Source: Hyphodiscus hymeniophilus
Taxonomy: Eukaryota; Ascomycota; Leotiomycetes; Helotiales; Hyphodiscaceae
DNA: 64,000 nucleotides
Direction of reading: 5' to 3'
NCBI GenBank assembly: GCA_016508695.1
Contig: VNKQ01000010.1
Coordinates: 372,001-436,000 of the forward strand
Under the pieces are notes generated by a model. That model was given only the letters and a program-made list of their open reading frames with translations. It had not been told where the DNA came from and searched no databases. Positions 12,011-21,357 of this stretch are shown one piece after another. A program made the translations under genes and the position numbers. The first letter of the stretch is position 1. Each line of letters begins with the position of its first letter.

Positions 12011-12855
12011 ATGTCTCCTTCAATCGACCAATCCCTCGCCCCCCAGATTTCCGTCCGAGACCTTTCCTATATTTTCCCCAACACCAGCAGCGGCCTCTCC
12101 AACATCCTCCTCGAGCTTCCCCCGCGTCACGCACCCTCCTCATCGGAGCCAATGGCGCTGGCAAAACGACTCTCCTACGTCTACTCTCTGGTAAACGTCT
12201 TGCCCCATCAGGGACCATCCAAGTTGGAGGTCTTGATCCCTTCAAGGACGGCCTCGAGGGGGTCACATATCTGGGTCTGGAATGGGTACTCAACCCTATC
12301 GTCCGAACCGACATTGGGGTTCGCGAGCTCCTCAAGAGCGTCGGCGGTGACTATTACCCCGAGCGCAAGGACGAGCTGGTGCGAGTGCTAGACATCGATC
12401 TCGACTGGCGCATGCACGCCGTCTCGGACGGGGAGCGTCGCAGGGTGCAGCTCGCAATGGGCTTGATCCGCCCCTGGAGAATTCTCCTGCTCGACGAGAT
12501 CACGGTCGATCTGGACTTGCTCTCGCGCTCAAACTTCCTTGCGTTCCTGAAAAAGGAGACGGAAACGAGGGCTTGCACCATCGTGTATGCGACGCATATC
12601 TTGGATAATCTGGCGGATTGGCCAACGCATTTGGTGCATATGAGCTTGGGCAAGGTCAAGGAGTGGGGTGCGATGAAGACTTTCGATTTGGGGAAGATGG
12701 GCGGGAGCGGGAATTCGAGGTTAGGTGAGCTAGTCCTTGAGTGGTTGAAGGATGATTTGGCAGAAAGGGGACCTAGGAACAAGGGGACTACTAGTGAGGG
12801 CACGGCATATGTAATTGGCGGACTCGGAGGGTATGGGAGCGAGAAGAGGGTATAA
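12011..12855 (+). pseudogene. CAF16: CAF16-like ABC ATPase, frame broken near 12119-12123
   Basis: Soluble ABC ATPase related to yeast Caf16, a protein associated with the CCR4-NOT complex. The N terminus (ISVRDLSYIF ... ILLELP) is in one frame from the ATG at 12011; the rest, from about 12124 to the TAA at 12853-12855, is in another. The second part has Walker A GANGAGKTT, the family-typical GLEGVTYLGLEWVLNPIV, signature VSDGERRRVQLAMGL, Walker B ILLLDEITVDLD and H-loop YATHILDNL. One extra C in the five-C run at 12119-12123 would restore a continuous frame of about 281 aa, and I see no GT-AG intron that would do so. Everything else is intact, so a sequencing or assembly error at the homopolymer is at least as likely as a true lesion. 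There are no membrane segments. Confidence 0.8.
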
Positions 12856-13444
12856 TTTTGAATGAAGGCTGGTGCGATGAGTGGTGTGGTGACGATTTCT
12901 TTTACGGTTTTTGGTGTGGCTACGTTGGCGCTGCGAGGTGTCGACTTCAACAAGCATGGGCGGCGCAAGATTTAACATACCCCGAACGTTTATACAACGG
13001 TCTAGATTTCCTTTCTGTCGAATCTGCGGCTTCGACTTCAACAAGCATGGTTGGCGCATAGGTTTTAACACCAGATCGTTACACGGGAAATGCGGTCTGA
13101 GTTTTGGTCGGATTATTTATTACGTCGACACTGCAAAGTTTCAACTTCATTACGCATCGGTGGCACGTTCAATAGCCCTGGATGTCTGTTTCATAGTTGT
13201 ATCTTGCTATGAGGATACAAGTTGCCCTACCCTCAGATATCTGGGTATTTAGGTTCAGAAATATATCATGATCCAGTCTCCAACATTGTAATTCACATCC
13301 TCATCTCTTAAATTGTTTGAAAAATCAGGGCCGGATTAGAATCGGATGGTTAAAAAATTTTGAACCATCAGGAATGCTCGTAGTAGGCTTCTTCCGAAGT
13401 CAATATGTGTAAATAAGATCTTGCTTTTGATTTCGTTCCTGCTT
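12856..13444. other. intergenic region with a short direct repeat
   Basis: Convergent gap between CAF16 and ELP2. It contains a repeated 19-bp core at 12941-12959 and 13032-13050. A plus-strand frame at 12911-13252 covers both copies but resembles no protein I know. Confidence 0.5.
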
Positions 13445-16035
13445 CTATGTTTCAGCACAGGATTTTACTGAGTAAATCCGCAAAGAACTGTCTTCACTCG
13501 CTATGGCGAGTTCCATTTTCCCGTCCTCAAGATTGCGTGTCGGCTTCCAAGCCAGTTGCGTGATTGCATTTGATGGGTAGGTTCTACAAAATGTCAGCGG
13601 GATTTTTTATTTCATCAGAGGAAGAGCGTATTACATCTTGTGAGCGAATGGAACTGGTTGAACGGAGAATTTATCGCTGGGTGACAGTACATAGACCTTG
13701 AATGTGCCGGCCTCGGTGCCAACGGCGAAGTATTGGGTCTCGGTTCCAAGACTGAGGAAGTCGATGGCAGTCACAGGATGGTCCTCAGAGATTGTGGCTT
13801 CTAGACGAAAGGTGTCAGGGTTGGGAGTCAAGCGCTCTGCCGCCCATATCTTGACTTGCTTGTCACGTCCAGATGTTGCGAAGACCGGCCAGTCACTAGG
13901 AGACCATGCTGCGTCGAGAATCATCCGCGAATGGCCTTTGTGGTTCGACTCCAAATGCTCATAATTGTTCCCATCCGTACTATCACGCTTGAAGACAGCC
14001 CACTGTCGATCCCGGCCAACACTCAGCAAATATTGATCATTCGCAGAAAATCTCAGTCGGGTTACTGTCAGGGAGTGTGCTTTGAGAGGAGGTTTGATCT
14101 CATGCCATGTTCGGGTCTCGAAGAGTCGGATCACGGCGTGGTCGATGGAGCTAGCTTTGCAGGCGGTGGCAATGATTGACCCATCATGACTGGCTGCAAG
14201 ACAGGAAATCTCATATCCGTGCCCGTAGAGCTTCTCGGTTTCGGGCCAGAGTGTATGTCGAGACAACTGATCCTCAAGCGGTGGGTGATCGAGACTTAGT
14301 GTTGATTTGCGGACAATGGAAGCTGGGTCGATCGCTTCTCGATCGTTTGATTTCCCAAGTTGCACCTCCTCGTCATCTTCCACTGCTTCTATCGCCTTGT
14401 TGGATAGTCCCAGGACGGGCATATTCGCAGCATCGGGCATATTCTCAATATGATCTCCACCAATGCCACACAATTTGTTCAGGAGGTTCGCTACGGCCTT
14501 CGGTTCATCGAAAACCCGCAGCAGCTTCTCGTCGGCACCCGAGACGAATTGCGAGGTCCCTAAAGAATCAATGCAGTTAAGATCGTAGCCGTGAATCTGA
14601 GGTCTAGTCATCTCGTGCCAAGATTCTTGATCCCCGCGCTTCCATTTTGCGTGGAGCCTCGTCGTCTGATCAGAGCTCGTGGAGAGTAGGTAGTCTCCCT
14701 TCTTCGACCACGCAATACCAGTGACCGTTTGAGTATGTCCACTAATTCCAACGCCTTGAATCCATCTTTGCAGATCCTTGTCGTAATTCCATAATCTCCA
14801 ACTACCTGTTCTCCCGAGACAGGTCACTGTAGTTCCAGACGGAGACCAAAGACCTGTCCAGAACCCCCCTGTGCTTCCAGTGGCAGTAGTCGATCCCTTC
14901 TCCGCGCTGATTTCTCCCAGTCTTGCAACAGTGACCCACACACCTGTCATAGAGTCCGACTCCCAAATCGCCAACGAGTTATCGGCTGAAGCAGAAAGCA
15001 GTTGTAATTTCTGGTCATGAGCACGCCACTTTGTGCTGTAAATCCAATCCTCATGTCCTAGGAGAAGTGCTTCGAATGTTGCGGAGAAGTCGAGACTTTG
15101 GGCTTTGAACCGATGGGCCTTGTTCGACAAAGACTTCCCCGGCAAAAATGCTCCGAATGACGGGTCTTGGTTTGCTGCAGCTGCCGGAAGTTCTTTGCCT
15201 TGGTGAATGCGCCATAAGCGAATATACTTGTCCTGGCTCGCCGAGGAGAGGAGGATATCGCTATGAGGGCTATCATTCTCTTTGGTGAATTCGAGACATC
15301 GGATCCAGCCTTCATGGCCGGAGAGTGTTGCCTGGAGCTTGAAATCCTGGCGTATTTGAGAATCGAGAACGTAGAGCTGAATGATATCCTTCGTTCCAGC
15401 TGCAGCGAGGACATATGAATCGGGTGCATCCGTGAGAGGACTCAAAGCCAGTGCCAATGGGAAGAAGCGCGGCTTGACTTCGATTGTCTGCTTCAGAGTT
15501 GTAACGTTCTGGTCGTCGAGTGTCCACAACTTAATGGTGGCATCTGCAGAACCAGATGCAAATATTCTTGAGCCAGTAGCTACTGCAATACAGTTGAGAG
15601 AGCTTTCGTGATCGCCGAGAGTCTGTATACATGAGTATTGCTCAGAAGAAGGGTCTCTTCTCCAGATCCTGATGGTTTTATCGACGGAACCACTGAGCAG
15701 AATGCCGTCAGACTTTGGAATGAACTTCACGACATTGACGGTATCTGTGTGGCCGCTGAGCAAAGCCAAAGCACCCCGCGAGTCATGATTCTATTTTGGA
15801 GTAAGCTTTGAGTCTTCAACGGTGAATGGGAATGCCAAAGATCATGATCCTTAGGGCATTTCATTTCGCCCAACGACGCTACCAAAGATTGTCGGCTTCG
15901 TCTTACCTGGGGGCTCCAAAGAGCAATGTTCCTGTCTGCGCCAAAAGCCAAAATGCCTCCTTCATCCCAGTCGGCAACAGATGGATGCCTATTCGCACCT
16001 GCGGCGAGGTACTCGGCGCTGATTTCCATCATCAT
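13445..16035 (-). CDS. ELP2: Elongator complex subunit 2 (Elp2)
   Basis: WD40 scaffold subunit of Elongator, which makes the cm5 group of mcm5U/mcm5s2U at position 34 of tRNAs. Exons in coding order are 15907-16035, 13635-15790 and 13445-13583 (introns 116 and 51 nt); product 807 aa, close to the usual 790-820. The N terminus has the Elp2-typical EYLAAGANRHPSVADWD. WD repeats fill the protein in two propellers: LLSGHTDTVNVVKF, TLSGHEGWIRCLEF, LLLGHEDWIYSTKW, GISGHTQTVTGIAW, KAHSLTVTRLRF, NHKGHSRMILDAAW. The last small exon supplies AITQLAWKP and ELAIASEDSSLRIY, which completes the final blade and confirms the second intron. The start gives three consecutive Met codons at 16035; any of them could be used. 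Divergent from URM1. Confidence 0.93.
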
Positions 16036-16754
16036 CAGTTGGTCATGGTCGCACCGACCGTTCAGCTGGTGGGCAACACTCCCAAAGACGAGGGATTATT
16101 AGAAGATTCAGGCAGGTGGTAAGTGACCTCTAGGGCGGCGCCGAAGAGAGGAGCAACCAGATTTAAGGAATCTTTTTTAAGAATTGACAGGAGGTAAGAA
16201 GGAGGAGGATCCCAATTGTGGACTTTGGTTGGATCAATTCACAGGATGTCAGCACCAGTAGGGCTCCCAGTCTCTGGAATTGACTGAAGAAGTCTGTGAA
16301 AACCAAGAATCTAGCTTGAATAAGGCGTTTTATGAAGTCTGCTTGTGAAGCTGGATAACGAAGGTAATTGGTTTGATTTGATGGTTTCCACGAGGTGAAG
16401 CAATTTTCTGGGTATTGAAAATTTCTTTCCATGAACTCCAGACCAAGGTTTTGCATCTTCACGACTTCTTTTCTCAAAGCTTCAGATTGGACATGTTCAA
16501 AATATCTGCCAACTCAAATAAAGACCAAGCGACATTTTCCCTATACCTAAATGTAAATCAAACACTTTGTTAACCTTTCCCAGTCGATGACTTACATGCC
16601 CCGAAAATCTCTGGGGCATAGAAGTAATTGATAAGCGAGATTCTCGAAATCTGCCCTCGAAATCTCAATGTCTGCTTGCCAAGTTCAAGTCAACATTCTC
16701 AACAATCCTCAAAGATCGGTCGGTGTCCTTTGTCCGATCGAAACATATTCCGCA
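16036..16754. promoter_or_regulatory. shared upstream region of ELP2 and URM1
   Basis: A 719-bp interval lies between the start codons of two divergent genes. No gene is supported within it; the minus-strand frame at 16163-16477 has no recognisable features. It must contain the promoters of both genes, though I cannot point to individual sites. Confidence 0.55.
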
Positions 16755-17349
16755 ATGGACACCCATGAGACAATCCCTCTCATCGTTGAGTTCACGTATG
16801 GCGCTTACTCTCTTGCAAAGGATTCTGCTGATATGAACCAGCGGAGGTCTGGAGATGCTGTTCTCAGACCAGCGCAAGCACACCCTACAAGTCCCTGCCA
16901 AGGATGACAAAGGAAACGCTGTCACAGTTGGCTGGCTTGTCCATCATCTATGTGAGGAAGTCATGAAGGATACGAGGAAGGAGCTATTCGTCCTCGACGG
17001 TCACGTGTGAGGCCCCCTATTAACCTCACCGCTTCTCAACGTTTTTAAATCATCAAATCAACGTCTTTCATATTCGAGACAGCCATGCAAGCACGATCAG
17101 CTTGTCAGGGTTCTGCTCGAAGTCGAGCATGCTCTCCCCTTGTTCGAAGTTCCTATTGCGTCTCCAATCCTACGAGCCTCTCGAGCTTGCGCATCTCAGC
17201 GGCACTCTCTGACAATTTTTCATGCATAAAGGCGACCGGGAATCCTAGTCCTTATCAACGATGCCGACTGGGAGCTCGAGGGCGAAGCGTCATACGTTCT
17301 ACAGCCCAGAGACAACGTCCTCTTTGTCTCTACTCTTCACGGTGGTTGA
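16755..17349 (+). CDS. URM1: ubiquitin-related modifier Urm1
   Basis: Ubiquitin-fold protein that acts as sulfur carrier for s2U34 thiolation of cytosolic tRNAs (with Uba4, Ncs2, Ncs6) and is attached to proteins such as Ahp1 in yeast. Exons 16755-16795, 16842-17006 and 17232-17349; introns 46 and 225 nt; product 107 aa, normal for Urm1. The fold is visible from IPLIVEF through LEMLFSDQRKH, VTVGWLVHHL, ELFVLDGHVRPGILVLIND, DWELEGEASYVL to DNVLFVSTLHGG. The C-terminal Gly-Gly needed for thiocarboxylation is intact and followed by TGA. All junction phases agree. The second intron is long for this region; its donor is GTGAGG at 17007 and its acceptor AAG at 17229-17231. Confidence 0.93.
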
Positions 17350-17880
17350 TAGACTATGGAGGTCCCCTAACAGGTTTCCCTTTCTACGGCAGATCGTCAA
17401 CGCATATTCACCGCATAGAATGTTAAAGCTCCGACTGTACGACGTGGCACAGCAGGTGGCGTGGGTTTATCAGACGAACTGATAACGTTGAATGGATGGG
17501 ATCAAGACTTGAGCACGACATAAAGTGGCAGCTCGTGATGCAAGGACGGCCGGAGTGCAGGAATGATATGCACGTGATATTAGGATGATGCTTGGATGAT
17601 CGTCAACAGGGATCCCCCACACATCCATCTTCGTCGGATTCGACCTTTTCTCCTAATCACAGAATAGAAAGCGCTGATTGCTATACTTCACAGTTCATCT
17701 ACTTTGCTCATTCTGTTCTCACCGCTCACCGCCGACCCAGCGCGCAAGAGCAAACTTACTTTCTCATGGGTGAATGTAAATGGCTCGTTCCGAACCGTCA
17801 GTCTGTGCCACACAATCATGATTTTTATCCCGTCGTCGGTCAGGCGGGCCCACGTGAGTGACCACGCGGTCAGACTGCAC

Positions 17881-17881
<1 letters not shown>

Positions 17882-17926
<45 letters not shown>
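17882..17926 (+). repeat. (CAG)15 microsatellite
   Basis: Fifteen uninterrupted CAG units, followed by CAA. It lies in open frames on both strands (poly-Ala and poly-Cys in the track) but in no gene that I can support. Confidence 0.95.
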
Positions 17927-17931
<5 letters not shown>

Positions 17932-17963
17932 AGCATCTATCCTCGGAACCAAAAGTGCTGGAA

Positions 17964-18006
17964 GAGAGGCAGGGGCAGAGGGGTGAAGGGGTGAAGGGGC
18001 GAAGGG
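17964..18006 (+). repeat. G-rich short tandem repeat
   Basis: Imperfect 8-9-bp units of the form GGGGTGAA / GGGGCGAA in tandem just downstream of the CAG tract. Confidence 0.7.
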
Positions 18007-19525
18007 GCACACTTCTATTATTCAATCTTGGATCGGCCGTCTTCAGAAAGTCCAGAGTCCAGTCATCGGCAATGCCCTGCGAAGTTATCTGCTCTGCAGT
18101 GTTGTACGCCATGATTTTGTCGGCGGCGTATCCCGTGGCCGGCCACGCCGATCCACAAAACCTAACAACCAGCCGTTCAGACAAGGCTGTCAAGCACCGT
18201 TAATGGCACGGTACTAGTAGTACCTTGGTAGAAACCCCTCTCCCATGTCTCACTTACATCCGTACAACGGTCAGTAACGACGTCTCCTCGCTCTGGAAGG
18301 ACTTTCGACAGGCATAGCAATTCTGACTAAAACACTCAATCGAATCCTGAGTCTTGAAGTGGCAGGTGGGTTTCTGGCCCAAGATTTGGAGACACACGGG
18401 CTGGGGATGGGCAGGGGGATGGGCAGGGGAGCTGCAAGGGGTGGGAGGACAAGGCGTTTAGTTCCAAACTGTCGCACGTACTGTAACTACCTTACTGTAG
18501 CAACAACAACAATTCGCAACAAACATCCCGCTGGTTACGTGGTCTTATCGCGAATCGCCGACATACCGTAGAATACCCCACACCCACGTTTCTTTGTATG
18601 TGGCGATGGTTTATCTGAGGGAGTGGGAGCTGGGCACGCACTTTCGATGTCGAGATCCTGTTGACGATAGGCACTCCTCGAGACGTTTTCATGACAGTCG
18701 CTTTCTTCGCCTTCTGCAGGATGCAGGTGGGTGACGAGATAAGGCTACCTATCATTGTGTATGTGTGCGTGTGCGTATGTGGACTGTGGCGTTCCTGTGG
18801 TCAAGTGATTTGCTCGGCAATCACGAAACGACGAGGCTTTATTGCCGTGTGAAGCCGCAAACGACGCAATTAGCACACACTATTGAAGATGATGGCTGGA
18901 ATCCATGTAAAAGAAGTGATGATGATATTTGTCAAATAGAAAATTTGCACATTAGGTGGGAGATCATGTAATAATATTGTTGGTTAACAATACTTCTGAC
19001 TGAAAACCGCCCCTTGGTGTCTCCAAGATACATGCGGTGCCAGACATTCACCTTCTCCCATCTCAAAAGATAGATATAATACGCAGAGCCTCATGAAAAC
19101 CACTATCAATGATATAGAAGGTAAGGATGTAGGCAGAGACAGTAAGAATCAAAAATATGAGAGTACATGTTACGACCCGGCTAGTCGACTTGTCCCTAAA
19201 GGAAGGGTTTATGATATCCGCAATAAACAAGAGACAATGCAAAGGTATCCAACGAGATGGTAAAAGCTGCAAAGAATCCCCCAAACTAGAAATACCTCGA
19301 CGAAGTCCCCCTTATCCAAACCTTCTATCCACACATCAGCCCGCCCCTCTATTTACCTGCATCCCTGTCGTGCTGAGAATCTTTGTAATAATGATGATAA
19401 TAGTACACTCACCAACCCGGCTCCGGCATTTGCACTGCCCTCATAACTCGTCTGACTCGTGATCGCAACTCAAAATTGCTTCGTATGTCGTTCGTCTATT
19501 CCCACCTGGCACGTCTGTTGCTGAA

Positions 19526-21357
19526 TCAGTAGATCCGATCACCAAACGCCAGCTCTCCAGCTCTTCCAGTGTCTTCGAACCCATCAGAGGGAGCGTCATC
19601 ATCGCCAGTTCCATCAGAACTCCCACCACCACTGTGGCTGCCAGCTTGGCTCTCATCATCCGCATCGAACATTTCGTACTGCCCATCTCCACGTTCGCCT
19701 TGGGCTCTTCTCATTCCCGCACCCATCACGCCGACAACCATATTCCCGCGCCCCGCTCCGCTCATGGCGTATCCGCTTCCATGGATACTCATGCTGCGCA
19801 TGGTTGAGCTTAGTGCCACGGGGTGGTTTCCTACTTTCCTGTCTTTGCCACGGCCCTTGATGCCTTTGTTGGAGTTCTTGTATAGGTTGGCAAAGTACTC
19901 CCACAGCTCCTTATCGGCCATGTTGACGATGTCCCCATCTTTGATGGAGGCGAACTTGGAGGTTAGCTTCCGGATAGTAGGGATGTGGAATTTGTTTTGA
20001 TGGGACTGTGAGGAAGTTAGTTTCAGTGCACCTGACTACGAGAGTTCATGCAAATTGAGACACAACACTGCAATAAGGGGGTGGCGAGACAGGCAACAAG
20101 CAGTGGATAATCATGGCTGTAGAAATGTGGTTGTGGCGAAGGAAAAAGTATACACGTTTGAACTCAAGGGGTGTGGAACATAGGTGGACATGGCAAAATA
20201 GCGTTATTCAGGAGAAAATGAAATCATGGACTCGCCTTAAGGTTTCCGAGCTGCGTGAATGGTTTTTGGCAGTCGTCGAGTTGGCAGATGTATGGTTTTG
20301 CCTGCTCATGGACGATTCTGTGGGCGCGGACGTTACCTCGCTGCGCGAATCTCTTTCCACAGATGTCGCAAGGAAATGGCCTCTCGCCAGTATGGCGCCG
20401 TTCATGAGTCTATAGACCAATTAGCCAAGATCTTCTACACCATAGAAAGGAGTAATAAAGTGTACTTGCCTTTTGATTTCCTAGCTGAGAGAATTTTCGT
20501 CCGCATCCAGGATACTTGCATTCCTAAAGACTATCAGTATGTACATGTGAATGAATTCGGATACAAGTATCACTTACGTATGGCTTGTCGCCTGTGTGCG
20601 CGCGGATATGTATATCGAGATGTGTCTTCTGATAGAAACTCCTCGAACAGCCCTCAATCGTGCATTGATATCGCTTTTTGCTTCCTTTAGGGCTGCTCTG
20701 TTCATCCTGAACATTCTCATCAGTGAATTTGGTTTCACTCTCATCCTCCCTCTGCATCGAATCTTGGGAGAAAGGCTGTACATAAGGAGGAGTGAAGCGT
20801 GTACCTACCACAGGTCTACTCTGGACAACAGGTGAGCTTTTCTGTGGTGGTGTAGTTTGGGACTTCGCCTGGATGGCTTTCATGAGGACATCAACTTCAG
20901 TGCCAAAGTTGAGATCAGTGGTGCCGTTGGCAAGAGAGGACGTGACCGCCTTGGCCTTGGTCAAAGTGAAAGCTGGTGATGCTGTGCGAGGATTCCAAAG
21001 AGATTCTTGTTTGATGAGAGGACTGCGATTTTGATGCTCCTCCACGAAGCCACCTTGGCGATTGTGCCGAGTATAAGAGAGTCCTCTGCTCGCACTAGTT
21101 ATTGGTAGTTGGGGTTGCAACAAATGAGGCGGCGGTCGCTGTTGGATGCAGTTGATAGGAATCATTCCATTTGGCGTGGCAAGAGAATACTCTTGATGGT
21201 AACTGAATGGACTGTGCTGAACAGGTTGGCTTGGACTCGATGTCGATCCGGTAAATGGCTGGCTGTGACCGTATTGAGGTGCCATAATTGTTCGATTCAT
21301 TGCTGCGGACGTAGTCGCGCGAGAATCGTAAGACTGTATAATGCCAGAGATATCCAT
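19526..21357 (-). CDS. AZF1: AZF1-like C2H2 zinc-finger transcription factor
   Basis: Nuclear DNA-binding regulator, 495 aa. Exons in coding order: 20578-21357, 20470-20523, 20236-20409, 19526-20005. The first 225 residues are Gln/Pro/Ser-rich and low in structure. Four C2H2 fingers follow: YQCTIEGCSRSFYQ..., ECKYPGCGRKFSQLGNQK-TH, PCDICGKRFAQRGNVRAH and ICQLDDCQKPFTQLGNLK-SH. The last finger and the following NKFHIPTIRKLTSKFA match yeast Azf1, a regulator tied to carbon source and cell-wall genes. The C-terminal tail is Gly/Asp/Ser-rich. Introns are 54 nt (GT-AG), 60 nt (donor GCAAGT) and 230 nt (donor GCGAGT). No in-phase GT donor gives the expected TH and SH continuation, so both GC donors are needed. 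Whether further 5' exons exist upstream of 21357 cannot be excluded. Confidence 0.88.

Larger units (their letters stand above)
17350..19525. other. convergent intergenic region with simple repeats
   Basis: About 2.2 kb between the 3' ends of URM1 and the AZF1-like gene. It contains a CAG microsatellite, G-rich minisatellite-like tracts near 17965-18010 and 18405-18450, and an imperfect TG tract near 18757-18780. No gene is supported. Confidence 0.5.

Noticed and set aside
17688..18193. Several frames with poly-Ala, poly-Cys or poly-Leu runs
   Set aside because: They only translate the (CAG)15 tract in different frames; flanking sequence is not coding-like.
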